From a virus, in the IMG/VR virus record IMGVR_UViG_3300020198_001070, positions 1 through 56,193 of that record: a DNA stretch of 56,193 nucleotides; one strand, 5' to 3'. The translations under genes and the position numbers were made by a program. Positions 7,404 through 16,414 of this stretch are shown here, piece after piece. Positions within the stretch are counted from its first letter, which is position 1. Every line of letters begins with the position of its first letter. The notes below the pieces were generated by a model, which searched no databases, had not been told where the DNA came from, and saw only the letters and a program-made list of their open reading frames with translations.

Positions 7404-7757
7404 ATGAGAGCAAATGAATTTTTATCGGAAGAAAAAATTGGGGTTGAACCAAAAAGAAATCCAAGAAGTGGCAGTAGACCATCACGGGGTCATGAACCTG
7501 CGTTACCATATAAAGATATGGATTGTGAAATTGATGAGGCTGGTAAAACTAGTAGAATTGTGTGTTTGTCTAAAAAAACCGATGCTGAACTAGGTGCTAG
7601 CCAGTTGTCATCTTGCAAGGCGCAAGGTCTACGAAAACGTGATACAAGTAGAAAATTTAGAACTGGGTCTAAACATAATACACCGCAAAGCATCAAAGGC
7701 AAATATGTAAAATCAAGTGATTATGGTGGGCCATTACCAAAATGGAAGGGTAACTAA
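7404..7757 (+). CDS. basic phage protein, 117 aa
   Basis: Begins MRANEFLSEEK, an N-terminal pattern common to small proteins of T4-like marine phages, followed by a Lys/Arg/Ser-rich region (EPKRNPRSGSRPSRG) with little predicted structure. Two Cys pairs in the middle. The stop overlaps the next ATG. Could be a virion or DNA-binding protein; function unknown. Confidence 0.6.
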   Translation: MRANEFLSEEKIGVEPKRNPRSGSRPSRGHEPALPYKDMDCEIDEAGKTSRIVCLSKKTDAELGASQLSSCKAQGLRKRDTSRKFRTGSKHNTPQSIKGKYVKSSDYGGPLPKWKGN

Positions 7758-8548
7758 TGAGATTTATTGAATTTAAATTAAATGAGAATACTGAATTTAC
7801 ATTAAATGTACCAACACATCTGGTTGGACCAGATGTTGCTGATTTACAAAAAGTATTAGTTCAAATTGGGTACGACATTGGCCCACCTGGTATTGATGGT
7901 ATTCGTGGTAAATATACCACTGCTGCTATCAAGGCATTACAAACAGATGTTGGGTTTACCGCGAATGGCGTGCCTGATGAGCAGTTGATAAATCTGCTGA
8001 ATGGTTTCTTATCAACAAATTCATCGATTACTAGTTCATTAACTAAAAGCACAGCCGCTGATGTTAAATCACACGTAAGTGATATTGATGTTAGTATAAT
8101 TCAAGATCCCGATTTTAACAGTAAACTTCAAAAGATATCACACGAACTTGGTGTTGATGCGAATGATTTATTAGCCATTATGAAATTAGAATCAGGTGTA
8201 GACCCATCTAGGGTTAACCCATTATCTAATGCAACAGGGTTGATTCAATTTATGCCAAAAACCGCGCATAATTTAGGAACATCAGTGGAAGAATTACGTG
8301 GGATGACTGCTGTTGAGCAATTAGACTACGTATTTAAATATTTTAAAATGATTGGTGTAAAACCAGGTATGGATGTTGGTGATTTATATCTTGCGGTATT
8401 TTATCCTGCTGCAATAGGCAAGAAAGATAATCATGTTATTAGCACAGCTGGGAAACAAATTTATAACCAAAATAAAGTATTGGATAAAAATAAAGATGGG
8501 ACATTAACAGTGGCTGATGTAAAAAATTCAGTTGCACGATTCGTATAG
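7757..8548 (+). CDS. peptidoglycan-binding lytic transglycosylase
   Basis: Residues about 20-70 form a PG_binding_1 repeat (VADLQKVLVQIGY...GIDGIRGKYTTAAIKALQ). Residues about 115-260 form a lysozyme-like SLT transglycosylase domain with the catalytic Glu in AIMKLESGVDPSRVNP and the typical GLIQFMPKTA motif. Near the C-terminus DKNKDGTLTVADV looks like an EF-hand Ca-binding loop. It cleaves peptidoglycan glycan strands, as a tail-associated lysin or an endolysin. No signal peptide. Overlaps the previous stop. Confidence 0.8.
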   Translation: MRFIEFKLNENTEFTLNVPTHLVGPDVADLQKVLVQIGYDIGPPGIDGIRGKYTTAAIKALQTDVGFTANGVPDEQLINLLNGFLSTNSSITSSLTKSTAADVKSHVSDIDVSIIQDPDFNSKLQKISHELGVDANDLLAIMKLESGVDPSRVNPLSNATGLIQFMPKTAHNLGTSVEELRGMTAVEQLDYVFKYFKMIGVKPGMDVGDLYLAVFYPAAIGKKDNHVISTAGKQIYNQNKVLDKNKDGTLTVADVKNSVARFV

Positions 8549-8558
8549 TTAAATACAG

Positions 8559-9110
8559 ATGGATTTAGTAGGAAAATTATTAATAGCACCCCCATCAGTA
8601 AAAGGAAACTTTTGGTATAAAACAGTTGTAATGGTAACGGAGCAGCACGATACCGGTAGTGTAGGATTAGTGTTAAACAAGCGTAGCGACCTTACAATAA
8701 GTGACCTTGGAATGCAAGTTGGTCTAGACTTGGATGATATACCAGGGTTTGTTTATATTGGCGGACCAATTAGTCAACAAAGTTTGAGTTTACTACACAC
8801 TGCAGAGTGGAAATGTCGCAATACAATAAATCTTACCCGGAACTTTTCATTAAGCTCCGCAGATGATATACTTCCCAGGCTTGCTGATGGTGATGTTCCG
8901 CGAAAATGGCGAATGTTTGTTGGCATGTGTGGATGGGCACCAAACCAACTTCTCAATGAAATCGTTGGGAAACATCCATATAGACATGAAACTAGTTGGT
9001 GTATATCATCAAGTAATTACGAGTTGGTGTTCAGTACCGATAATAAAACACAATGGTCTAGTGCACTAGACCACGCAGGACTAGAATTTGCACAAAATGT
9101 CTTGTCATAA
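8559..9110 (+). CDS. YqgE/AlgH family protein (DUF179)
   Basis: The order of motifs MDLVGKLLIAPPS, SVGLVLNKRSD, YIGGPISQQSL, WRMFVGMCGWAPNQL and the final QWSSALDHAGL follow YqgE/AlgH proteins along their length, and 183 aa is the family size. The bacterial proteins are of uncertain biochemical role (transcriptional or redox regulation has been proposed). Homologues occur in T4-like marine phages. Placed 10 nt after the lysin gene. Confidence 0.8.
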   Translation: MDLVGKLLIAPPSVKGNFWYKTVVMVTEQHDTGSVGLVLNKRSDLTISDLGMQVGLDLDDIPGFVYIGGPISQQSLSLLHTAEWKCRNTINLTRNFSLSSADDILPRLADGDVPRKWRMFVGMCGWAPNQLLNEIVGKHPYRHETSWCISSSNYELVFSTDNKTQWSSALDHAGLEFAQNVLS

Positions 9111-9116
9111 TTTAAA

Positions 9117-9640
9117 TTTTAACAACGGTGAACTACCCTATACCATGAAGGTATGGGGCTTCCTGGGCTGAATCAGTACTCTGACTCATATCTCCACAGG
9201 CGTTAATTTCCGTAGTTCCTACGGTATTAAATTTAGATAAACCTTCTTTATAAATATTAATTACAGCATTTAAATCCCTATCAATCGATAATCCGCAATT
9301 ATCGCAATGATAGGTTCTATCGGATAGCGTTAAATTTTGTTTAACATATCTACAGCAATTACAAGTTTTACTAGAAGGAATCCATTGGTTGATTTTTGTA
9401 AACCATTTGCCCTGTTTTTTACATTGACAATGTAGCTCTTGGTGAAATTGAAACCAGCTTACATCGGTTATAGATTTAGCAAGTTTATGATTTTTCATCA
9501 TACCTTGGATATTTAATGTTTCGACTATTATTAAATCGTTATTCTTGACTATCGAATTAGCGGGTTTTTAGTCAACCACTACACGACTAAAGATCGTACA
9601 GCTTACCCACTCCCATGACCAACTGGCAAGCATACAAAAT
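9117..9640 (-). mobile_element. remnant of an IS200/IS605-type TnpB element
   Basis: Contains the 3' part of a tnpB gene and, just beyond its stop, a hairpin (CCCTATACC ... GGTATGGGG, about 9134-9156) of the sort found at the right end of IS605 elements and in omega RNAs. There is no tnpA and no intact left part. Probably a decayed insertion between yqgE and the next phage gene. Confidence 0.6.
9133..9573 (-). pseudogene. truncated TnpB (C-terminal RuvC/zinc ribbon part)
   Basis: The open frame encodes the RuvC Glu region (DLIIVETLNIQGMMKNHKLA), the zinc ribbon with four Cys (CNCCRYVK ... YHCDNCG) and the final RuvC Asp (DRDLNAVIN), then a TnpB-like tail (INACGD). A stop at about 9574 removes everything upstream, including the first RuvC Asp and the DNA-binding domains, so the nuclease should be dead. 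Minus strand, against its neighbours. Confidence 0.8.
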
Positions 9641-9648
9641 TAAAATTT

Positions 9649-9834
9649 ATGATGTTATTAACTATGATAAGTAGTATTGGAATTATGTGGGCAGCTGATA
9701 TTTCAACTAATGGATTATTATGGTCTGGTGGGCTAATGATTTTAGTTGCGATTTGTGGTTGGCGATATCCTGGAAGTTTACAAGAATATTACCGGCGTGA
9801 TTCACACGGATTACGTATTGGTTGGATTAAATAA
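9649..9834 (+). CDS. small membrane protein, 61 aa
   Basis: Two hydrophobic stretches (MMLLTMISSIGIMWA and GGLMILVAICGWRY) followed by a charged tail EYYRRDSHGLRIGW. Probably a small two-pass membrane protein. It starts just right of the TnpB remnant. Function unknown. Confidence 0.5.
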   Translation: MMLLTMISSIGIMWAADISTNGLLWSGGLMILVAICGWRYPGSLQEYYRRDSHGLRIGWIK

Positions 9835-9868
9835 CATTAAATAATTAATTACACATTTAAGGAAAATT

Positions 9869-10681
9869 ATGAAATATATTTTATTATTTTTAACTCTATG
9901 CTTTTCTCAAATTTCAATAGCATGGGATCAATGGCCACCATACCCACTTGAAAAGTGTAAAGCACACGTGCCATACGGGTTTCCACGAACTACTAAACAA
10001 GGAACTGCAATATGCAGAGCCGGGTATGTTACTTTAAATGACACTGTTGCAAAATTACCAGTATGGGTTTCTTATAAATTATATCCAGAATATGCATTAG
10101 GGTGTGTACCACGCTCAAATGGATTTATGGCGGACCAAAGTTTACCAAAGGGAAAAAGGGCAGAACTATCGGATTATGCTAAATCAGGATTTGATATTGG
10201 GCATGTTGCGCCAAGTGCGGATATGAGTAGTTTTGACCAATTTGAAAAAGAAAGTTTTTTGTTAACTAATATGGTCCCACAATTAGCCGGGCTTAATAGA
10301 TCAACGTGGAAAACACTCGAAACTAGTATCAGAGGATGGGCAGTACACCGTGGTCATCCCCTTGTAATATATGCAGGACCTATATATGGGCCAAAAGATA
10401 CAACAATAGGTTCAAATAACGTAGTTGTTCCGCATGCATTTTATAAAATAGTAATCGATGCAACTACCAATGAAGTGGCTGGGTTCTTGTTCCCACATCA
10501 ACTTGGGTTGGGTACTGATTTAACAAAGGTTCGTGCTCCGATTACCAAAATAAAGAAATTAGCTAACATCACATTTACTTACCCAGCAACTGCTACTGAG
10601 TTGCCACTTAATCAACTGTGGCCGGTTGATTTTGGTGCTTTAACAAAGGCGAAACAAATCAAATGTGGAAAAGCAGAATAA
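9869..10681 (+). CDS. secreted DNA/RNA non-specific endonuclease (NUC1)
   Basis: Signal peptide MKYILLFLTLCFSQISIAW, then a beta-beta-alpha-Me nuclease: GFDIGHVAPSADMSS holds the catalytic His, followed by NMVPQLAGLNRSTWKTLE with the metal-binding Asn. The usual D-R-G-H motif reads D-I-G-H here, so the Arg is replaced by Ile. 270 aa fits the family. Exported nucleases of this type degrade extracellular or periplasmic DNA/RNA; in a phage this could act on host or competing DNA in the periplasm (inference). Confidence 0.78.
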   Translation: MKYILLFLTLCFSQISIAWDQWPPYPLEKCKAHVPYGFPRTTKQGTAICRAGYVTLNDTVAKLPVWVSYKLYPEYALGCVPRSNGFMADQSLPKGKRAELSDYAKSGFDIGHVAPSADMSSFDQFEKESFLLTNMVPQLAGLNRSTWKTLETSIRGWAVHRGHPLVIYAGPIYGPKDTTIGSNNVVVPHAFYKIVIDATTNEVAGFLFPHQLGLGTDLTKVRAPITKIKKLANITFTYPATATELPLNQLWPVDFGALTKAKQIKCGKAE

Positions 10682-10747
10682 ATATTATATTAATAGCCTA
10701 TGTAGATGTATTATGTCGCATGGGTTGTTCACTTGAAGGAATTATTT

Positions 10748-10975
10748 ATGAAAATGAAAGATATTGCCACATATTCACCCGATTTGGCATACGCAATCGA
10801 GAAAGGTCATAGTCATTATAGTATAGAAGATGACCAAGCAGCGTTATTTCAACTATTAGTTCGAAGTGCCAAACATTCAGAAGAATCAGATCATAGACAA
10901 GATGTGGAAATTGATAACATCAAACAACGCATTACTGATTTAGAAAACCTTATTAAAAAACAATTTACAAAATAA
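10748..10975 (+). CDS. small helical protein, 75 aa
   Basis: I start at [20 protein letters not shown] because AAGGA lies 8 nt upstream; the frame is open to 10706. The C-terminal half is a charged heptad-like helix ([20 protein letters not shown]), likely a coiled coil. The 3' end overlaps the convergent ALA synthase gene by 11 nt. Function unknown. Confidence 0.55.
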   Translation: MKMKDIATYSPDLAYAIEKGHSHYSIEDDQAALFQLLVRSAKHSEESDHRQDVEIDNIKQRITDLENLIKKQFTK

Positions 10976-12152
10976 TAGATAGGGCATTTACTAAATGTTC
11001 AATCATCCCATCATCATGCAGTGGGGTTGGCGCGAACCGTAATCGTTCAGTCCCCGCGGGAACTGTTGGTGAATTTATGGATTGCGCGTAAATATTATAA
11101 TCATTCAATAGTATATCACTTATAGTCTTAGCACGAACTGCATCCCCAATAATAATCGGCACGATATGTGTATCGTTTTCCATCACTGATATATTTGCTT
11201 TATTCAGTTTATCTTTTAATGCTGTTACCCGTTCTTGATGCTTTTCTCTAAGTTCATTATGATCTTTAAGATACTTGACAGCAGCCAATGCTCCTGCACA
11301 AGTCACTGGACTTAAACTAGTAGTAAAAATCATACCATCTGCTAAACTTCGTATAGCATCAATGACTTCGTTCGCTGCTGTTATGTACCCACCTTGAACA
11401 CCAAATGCTTTACCAAGTGTGCCATTTATAATATCCACCCGGTCTTGTAAATCCAATTCCTCTAATATACCTGCACCGGTATATCCCATAAGTCCAACTG
11501 CGTGAACTTCATCCAAATAAGTAATTGCCCCATATTTGTCTGCTAAATCACAAATTTCTTTAATATTACTTTTATTACCATCCATAGAGTAAATACTTTC
11601 AAACACCACACATGGAACATTTTCATGTGCACTTGCACGTTTTAAACAATCTGCTAAATCTTGCAAATCATTATGTTTAAAAATTTGTTTTGGTGCCCTA
11701 CTATGTTTAATACCCATTATAAGACTATTATGATTTTTACTGTCACTAATAAATTCAATGTTCGGTATTATTTTACTTAATGCTATTAAACTCCATTCAT
11801 TTGCAACATATGCAGAACTGAATAACAATGCGTTTTCTTTTTTATGTAATGTTGCCAATTCATGTTCAAGTGCAACGTGGTAATGCGTAGTCCCAGATAT
11901 ATTTCTAGTTCCACCAGACCCAGCACCAGTCATATCCAAGGCAGTATGCATAGCATCTAATACTACTTTATGTTGTCCCATACCAAGGTAATCATTACTA
12001 CACCAATTCACAATATTTTTTATGGCATATGGACCATACCATATAGCATTTGGAAATTTACCATTTTCACGTAAAATATCGTTAAAAATTCTATATTTAC
12101 CAGTTAGTTTTAATTCTCTTAGTATTTTGTCAAATGGGCGTTTAGATATCAT
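10965..12152 (-). CDS. hemA: 5-aminolevulinate synthase (C4 pathway)
   Basis: A fold-type I PLP enzyme with all ALAS landmarks: [46 protein letters not shown], and the PLP lysine in GTLGKAFG. It condenses succinyl-CoA and glycine to 5-aminolevulinate, the first step of heme synthesis in alphaproteobacteria and mitochondria. I start at [13 protein letters not shown] (395 aa, family-typical); the frame is open to 12203 but would overlap the divergent gene. It is the only minus-strand gene in this block. With the heme oxygenase and bilin reductase at 37579-38794 it suggests the phage boosts tetrapyrrole flux. Confidence 0.92.
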   Translation of the reverse strand: MISKRPFDKILRELKLTGKYRIFNDILRENGKFPNAIWYGPYAIKNIVNWCSNDYLGMGQHKVVLDAMHTALDMTGAGSGGTRNISGTTHYHVALEHELATLHKKENALLFSSAYVANEWSLIALSKIIPNIEFISDSKNHNSLIMGIKHSRAPKQIFKHNDLQDLADCLKRASAHENVPCVVFESIYSMDGNKSNIKEICDLADKYGAITYLDEVHAVGLMGYTGAGILEELDLQDRVDIINGTLGKAFGVQGGYITAANEVIDAIRSLADGMIFTTSLSPVTCAGALAAVKYLKDHNELREKHQERVTALKDKLNKANISVMENDTHIVPIIIGDAVRAKTISDILLNDYNIYAQSINSPTVPAGTERLRFAPTPLHDDGMIEHLVNALSIIL

Positions 12153-12165
12153 ACCGATATTTAAA

Positions 12166-12173
12166 TATAAATA
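12166..12173 (+). promoter_or_regulatory. T4-type late promoter (TATAAATA)
   Basis: Exact consensus 18 nt before the ATG at 12192. Confidence 0.6.
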
Positions 12174-12191
12174 TAAAATCAAGGAAGAAAA

Positions 12192-12569
12192 ATGAAAATT
12201 CAAGATATTATTAGAGGAATGATAGATTTAGTAGATAACGTAGAGCAAGGCAAGCCACAAGTTATGCCAAAAGCCACTAATACGATTCTAAGTCCATTAT
12301 CATGTAGTGGTTCTGCTGGTGATGATATTAATAGATTTAAACAGATTGTCGATCTGGTGGATAATCCAGAACGTGACAAGTATTGCAATGAACCAAAACC
12401 AGTATATAGTGGGTTAGATGCCGTTACTATTCATGCAGGAGGCGGATTAAATGGCCCTAAACAGCTATCTGACATTAGGGTTAAAGACCAAATTGCAACA
12501 CCCCATTTAATTTACCAACAGGATCCAATAGCTAATAATACATTTATTAATTTTTTAAGGGGATTATAA
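12192..12569 (+). CDS. T4-like phage protein, 125 aa
   Basis: Begins [19 protein letters not shown], an amphipathic start shared by many small structural-region proteins of T4-like marine phages; the C-terminal part contains LSDIRVKDQ. It overlaps the next gene by one base. Probably virion-associated or morphogenetic, but no function is assigned. Confidence 0.6.
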   Translation: MKIQDIIRGMIDLVDNVEQGKPQVMPKATNTILSPLSCSGSAGDDINRFKQIVDLVDNPERDKYCNEPKPVYSGLDAVTIHAGGGLNGPKQLSDIRVKDQIATPHLIYQQDPIANNTFINFLRGL

Positions 12570-12829
12570 TGTCAGCAAATGGAATTGCATGGTTATCAAC
12601 CAAAGAAGCTAAACAAAAAGCAAAGTTAGATATTGCACAAGCAAAACGACAAGGTAAAATCGTTGCAACAGACGGCACTATCAGTGGGAATATTGATTCA
12701 AGTAAAAATTACTTCCGGACAAATAATACTTACGACATTGAATTATTACCAACCAAATATAATGGAAATGCATCAGTTAATAATATCAATGATGGTGGGT
12801 TAGCACCTTCTAGACCGTGGAAACCATAA
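12569..12829 (+). CDS. T4-like phage protein, 86 aa
   Basis: The N-terminus [19 protein letters not shown] followed by a Lys/Ala-rich helix looks like a conserved small protein of T4-like marine phages. The C-terminal half is Asn/Gly-rich and probably extended. ATG overlaps the preceding stop. Function unknown. Confidence 0.6.
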   Translation: MSANGIAWLSTKEAKQKAKLDIAQAKRQGKIVATDGTISGNIDSSKNYFRTNNTYDIELLPTKYNGNASVNNINDGGLAPSRPWKP

Positions 12830-12874
12830 AATATGCAATTGTATATTGATAAATATTGTTAAGATGGATGTTAC

Positions 12875-13282
12875 ATGAAAATACGAGAAATAATAACCGA
12901 AAGTCTATCGCATAATGATGCAGAAAAAATAATTAGTGAATTTTTAATATTTGTAAAAAAATTCTTGGAGCTTGATGAGCTTCCTGCAATTAATTTAATA
13001 AAAGATAGTGATTATAGTATAAAATATAGTTCATTTGGCGGGTATAGTCCAACTGACAAAAGTATTAATGTTATGATATCCAATAGACATATTCAAGATA
13101 CTCTTCGAAGTACAGCACATGAACTTGTACATTATAAACAAGATATCAATAATGAACTAACTGACGATAGTGGGAATGATGGGAGTCAACAAGAAAACGA
13201 AGCAAACGCAACTGCAGCCGTTATCATGCGTAAATGGGGTAAATTACACCCCGAGTATTTTGCACTAGAACCTATTATATAA
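12875..13282 (+). CDS. small zinc metallopeptidase-like protein, 135 aa
   Basis: Has a HExxH-type motif, STAHELVHYKQD, and downstream ENEANATAAVIMRKW with a candidate third zinc ligand Glu. The start MKIREIITESL is again the common T4-like leader. Small phage proteins of this type may be virion-linked peptidases; the substrate is unknown. Confidence 0.65.
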   Translation: MKIREIITESLSHNDAEKIISEFLIFVKKFLELDELPAINLIKDSDYSIKYSSFGGYSPTDKSINVMISNRHIQDTLRSTAHELVHYKQDINNELTDDSGNDGSQQENEANATAAVIMRKWGKLHPEYFALEPII

Positions 13283-13306
13283 AATATATTATATTTTTAA
13301 TAATGC

Positions 13307-13314
13307 TATAAATA
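13307..13314 (+). promoter_or_regulatory. T4-type late promoter (TATAAATA)
   Basis: Exact consensus 19 nt upstream of the ATG at 13334. Confidence 0.62.
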
Positions 13315-13333
13315 CGATATACGGAATAATACT

Positions 13334-13585
13334 ATGCGAAAGAGTACTAGAAGCATTTTACAAGAATTAAGCAATATAGGATTAAGTAAAGACACCGATT
13401 TAATTATTGAAAGTCGTGGGTCTAATATAATCCAAAGTGCTATTAATTTAATAGAATCAATAAGAGAAAACTATGATGCAGAAACAGCGGGCGAATTAGA
13501 ACGTCGCTTTATCAATAGCATCAAAGCAGGTGATAGTACTAAATTCAAGCGTGGTATTAAAAAAATACAAGAAAATAAGCTTTAA
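13334..13585 (+). CDS. small helical phage protein, 83 aa
   Basis: Charged and helical throughout (MRKSTRSILQELSNIGLS..., AGELERRFINSIKAGD, FKRGIKKIQENKL). Followed by a short hairpin CTCAC/GTGAG near 13625. Function unknown. Confidence 0.55.
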   Translation: MRKSTRSILQELSNIGLSKDTDLIIESRGSNIIQSAINLIESIRENYDAETAGELERRFINSIKAGDSTKFKRGIKKIQENKL

Positions 13586-13667
13586 TAAGCCATTTTTTAA
13601 GAAAAGACTAAATATTATTGCAAGCTCACAGAGTGGTGAGTTAAAAAGCATATAGGAGATTAAAATT

Positions 13668-14027
13668 ATGCCATCAGTAAATTCAACAGTTTCAGCTAAC
13701 TATTTAAAAGCTGCATCAAATTTTTCAAACTTCGGCACACGTCAATTAGTTTTTGTTAACGTTGACATCGCAGAAATCGAAGCAAATGCTAATGATTCAA
13801 ATTCAGTATTTTCACAAGCAGTTCGTGCAATGCAACAAGTTGGCGAAATTTATTATGTTGGTATCCCATCATCCGCTGGCGTTACTTTCATTTTATCAGC
13901 TGACACATTAGTAAACAGTGTTAATGCGAATAGCCAAACTATTGCAGAAGCATTTGCCGCAGCTGGGTTAACCACAACAGCAGTCAATGTTTATACAAAC
14001 ATCACTGGTGTTACCTTAACAGATTAA
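13668..14027 (+). CDS. probable virion structural protein, 119 aa
   Basis: Ala/Ser/Asn/Thr-rich sequence with no Cys (MPSVNSTVSANYLKAASNF...ITGVTLTD), good ribosome site (AGGAG, 8 nt before ATG), its own late-type setting and a strong terminator directly after: a monocistronic arrangement expected of a highly expressed virion protein. No specific family recognised. Confidence 0.55.
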   Translation: MPSVNSTVSANYLKAASNFSNFGTRQLVFVNVDIAEIEANANDSNSVFSQAVRAMQQVGEIYYVGIPSSAGVTFILSADTLVNSVNANSQTIAEAFAAAGLTTTAVNVYTNITGVTLTD

Positions 14028-14055
14028 TTAATACTATCTGTATAGTAGTAAGAAG

Positions 14056-14085
14056 AAGGGTTCATTTTTTATGAACCCTTTTTTT
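14056..14085 (+). terminator. intrinsic terminator
   Basis: Stem AAGGGTTCAT / ATGAACCCTT with a T-rich loop, then a T run. Confidence 0.88.
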
Positions 14086-14103
14086 ATGGTTGTTAAATAC
14101 AAT

Positions 14104-14508
14104 ATGGACTACAAACTTTATACACTCGTTGATATTACACATACTGGGCAATATAGATCTGACCCAGGAAAAGAATCCGCTAGATGGAAGGAACAAAATT
14201 TTAATACAATTTTACAAACATTGGGAATTAGATCTAACCTTGCCGAGTTTCAACCACCACTAATAACAGAAATTAAAGGGCGGTTAATTGGATTTGATAC
14301 TGATGATATTATCAGGGTATGGAGATTTGATTTTAGTACAGAACGGGATGATATGTATGAAGAGAATGGTGACCCAGTTGGATTCTTAAAAAAAGATTTT
14401 GAACTAGTACCGTATATAGAAGGGTTAGATGAATTATTAGAACAAAATTTCGCAGTGTTTGTCACCGAAGGCAAAACCAAGAATATCGTTTTCTTTAAAA
14501 AACCATAA
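14104..14508 (+). CDS. T4-like phage protein, 134 aa
   Basis: I start at MDYKLYTLVDITHTGQYR; two upstream in-frame ATGs (14071, 14086) lie in or next to the terminator. The protein is soluble with segments RWKEQNFNTILQTLGIRS and IIRVWRFDFSTERD, and reads like a conserved tail- or neck-region protein of T4-like marine phages. Exact role unknown. Confidence 0.6.
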   Translation: MDYKLYTLVDITHTGQYRSDPGKESARWKEQNFNTILQTLGIRSNLAEFQPPLITEIKGRLIGFDTDDIIRVWRFDFSTERDDMYEENGDPVGFLKKDFELVPYIEGLDELLEQNFAVFVTEGKTKNIVFFKKP

Positions 14509-14513
14509 ATATA

Positions 14514-14521
14514 TAAAACTA
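14514..14521 (+). promoter_or_regulatory. T4-type late promoter (CATAAATA)
   Basis: One mismatch to TATAAATA, 18 nt before the ATG at 14540. Confidence 0.5.
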
Positions 14522-14539
14522 TACTGAAAGGATACCCGC

Positions 14540-14776
14540 ATGTCATTAAAACCAACCGATATTGAAAAAGAAAATCTCGAAAGTCATGTAGAATTATGTG
14601 CATTACGTTATCAAAATTTAGAAGACCGGTTAAAAGCAATTGAAAACAAAGTAATATTATTAACTGCCCAAATTGATGAAAGCAAAGCTAGTATGAGTAA
14701 AGTAATTATTGGTTCTACTGCTACCATAATAGCAGGTATGCTATCTACAATAGCAACAATATTAGTAAAATTCTAA
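14540..14776 (+). CDS. coiled-coil plus C-terminal membrane segment, 78 aa
   Basis: Residues 1-50 form a charged coiled coil (HVELCALRYQNLEDRLKAIE), and residues 55-78 a transmembrane helix (KVIIGSTATIIAGMLSTIATI). This layout resembles XhlA-type hemolysin/holin accessory proteins, so a lysis or membrane-anchoring role is possible. Conserved in appearance among T4-like marine phages. Confidence 0.6.
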   Translation: MSLKPTDIEKENLESHVELCALRYQNLEDRLKAIENKVILLTAQIDESKASMSKVIIGSTATIIAGMLSTIATILVKF

Positions 14777-14777
14777 T

Positions 14778-15470
14778 ATGCGGTTTACTGAACTATCCAT
14801 TCAAGCAATACCATATCATGATACCCTTAACCCAGTACTATGGGATGATACTAATTTAAAGACAGATGTTAGATATAAACTAATGTTAATAGCGAACCAT
14901 TTCGCAAAGTTTTTAAACATACCAAACCTTGAATTAAAAGATATCACAATTAGTGGTTCAAATGTAAGTTATGGATATTCAGAATACTCAGATATTGATT
15001 TACATTTAGTAGTTAATATCGACCCATCCCTGACCGAGTTATACACATCTAAAAAAAATGAATATAATTCAAAATATAATATTAAAATAAAAGATATCGA
15101 TGTTGAACTATATGTTCAAGATGATAAACAAAATCATGTTTCTGCAGGAATTTATAGCATTTTATTAGACAAATGGCTTTCTGTACCAAAACACCAAGCA
15201 CCACTAGTGACTGAACAAGAAGTTAAAAGCAAAGCACGTAATTATGCTGGCAAAATTAATTCAGCAATACGGGCAAATGATTTAAAAGTAGCAATCGCTA
15301 CCATGGAAGATATCTATAAGTTAAGACAAGCTGGATTAGAGATGGGCGGTGAGCAAAGTGTTGAAAATTTAGCATTTAAATTATTGCGGACACGTGGACA
15401 AATAAATAAATTAAGAAAGTTTATCGATAAATTAGAAAGTGATGAACTCAGCATCAAGGAACACCAATGA
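14778..15470 (+). CDS. nucleotidyltransferase-fold protein, 230 aa
   Basis: The segment ITISGSNVSYGYSEYSDIDL has the pol-beta nucleotidyltransferase signature G-S...D-x-D, followed by another Asp strand (KDIDVELYVQDD). The C-terminal half is helical. Such enzymes transfer NMP to RNA, protein or small molecules; the phage homologue's substrate is unknown. Starts 2 nt after the previous stop and overlaps the next ATG. Confidence 0.65.
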   Translation: MRFTELSIQAIPYHDTLNPVLWDDTNLKTDVRYKLMLIANHFAKFLNIPNLELKDITISGSNVSYGYSEYSDIDLHLVVNIDPSLTELYTSKKNEYNSKYNIKIKDIDVELYVQDDKQNHVSAGIYSILLDKWLSVPKHQAPLVTEQEVKSKARNYAGKINSAIRANDLKVAIATMEDIYKLRQAGLEMGGEQSVENLAFKLLRTRGQINKLRKFIDKLESDELSIKEHQ

Positions 15471-15949
15471 AAATTAGAGATATTTTACAAGAAACTGATA
15501 ATAAAGCAGTAATAACAAATTATCAACCAGGAAAAAGTGTAGAAGTAAAAATGGCAGATGGAACCATAGTTAAAAAAGATTTAGCATCAAATCCAACTGC
15601 ATTAAGCAACGACCCACAAGGAAATCCAATTTTCAATCTTAATTCTACTGCCCCACAAGGGGCAACCCCTACCAAATCAATTACCCCTGGTACTCAAATT
15701 GATGTTAATACTGATTCATTAGGACAAACCTCTATGGGCGAAACCCAAGAGGAAGAAGAAAATGATGATTTAATTGGTTCTGGTAAAGATGGTATTATAG
15801 GTGGCCCAAGTGGTGGTGATAAAACTGACGATTTAATTCACGACGTAACTGATAAAGAGTTTGAACAGCACGCTAGGGGTGACCGCACCACAAGTAATTC
15901 AGAAAATGACGAACTTAATAGATGGCTAACCATAGCTAGGTTAAAATGA
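15467..15949 (+). CDS. low-complexity phage protein, 160 aa
   Basis: Begins MKIRDILQETDNKAV and then becomes Gly/Asp/Thr-rich with little regular structure (GSGKDGIIGGPSGGDKTDDL). Overlaps both neighbours by four bases, so it is part of one translational unit. Function unknown. Confidence 0.55.
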   Translation: MKIRDILQETDNKAVITNYQPGKSVEVKMADGTIVKKDLASNPTALSNDPQGNPIFNLNSTAPQGATPTKSITPGTQIDVNTDSLGQTSMGETQEEEENDDLIGSGKDGIIGGPSGGDKTDDLIHDVTDKEFEQHARGDRTTSNSENDELNRWLTIARLK

Positions 15950-16380
15950 ATAAATCTAACACAGTCAAAGAACTGGCAACGTATTTTGACCAAGAACTAC
16001 ACGCACTGTTACCAATAACCATTTTACCAGGCGGGGCGTTGGGATATAAAGACTTTCTAGTTAAACAATTACCGAATGGTAATTGGGGGGTTTTTAACGT
16101 TAAAAACAAAGATTTAATAAATCAATATTACTTGAAAAGTTGTGCATTAATCGCCGCCAAACATTATAATAACAAACAACATGCAAAATGCTATGAAATA
16201 AAAGATTTAGATAACAGCTATTGGTCAAATTATAGTGATTCTATTATATTCAAACATAACAGCAGCAAAGTATCTGCAGATAAACGGGCGGTGTTATTAA
16301 TAAGATTTGATGAAAGTACACACAAGATACAATACTATAAGAAAAAAATTTCTTTATTGTTTAAACAAGCTTTCGTATAA
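15946..16380 (+). CDS. phage protein, 144 aa, unknown
   Basis: Soluble mixed alpha/beta sequence (TILPGGALGYKDFLVKQLP, then a basic C-terminus YYKKKISLLFKQAFV). Start overlaps the previous stop. The late promoter of the next gene sits over its last codons. Function unknown. Confidence 0.55.
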   Translation: MNKSNTVKELATYFDQELHALLPITILPGGALGYKDFLVKQLPNGNWGVFNVKNKDLINQYYLKSCALIAAKHYNNKQHAKCYEIKDLDNSYWSNYSDSIIFKHNSSKVSADKRAVLLIRFDESTHKIQYYKKKISLLFKQAFV

Positions 16381-16383
16381 ATA
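16376..16383 (+). promoter_or_regulatory. T4-type late promoter (TATAAATA)
   Basis: Exact consensus, 31 nt before the ATG at 16415, overlapping the stop of the preceding gene. Confidence 0.6.
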
Positions 16384-16414
16384 CACAGTAAAAGAAATGT
16401 TATAAGGAACTAAC

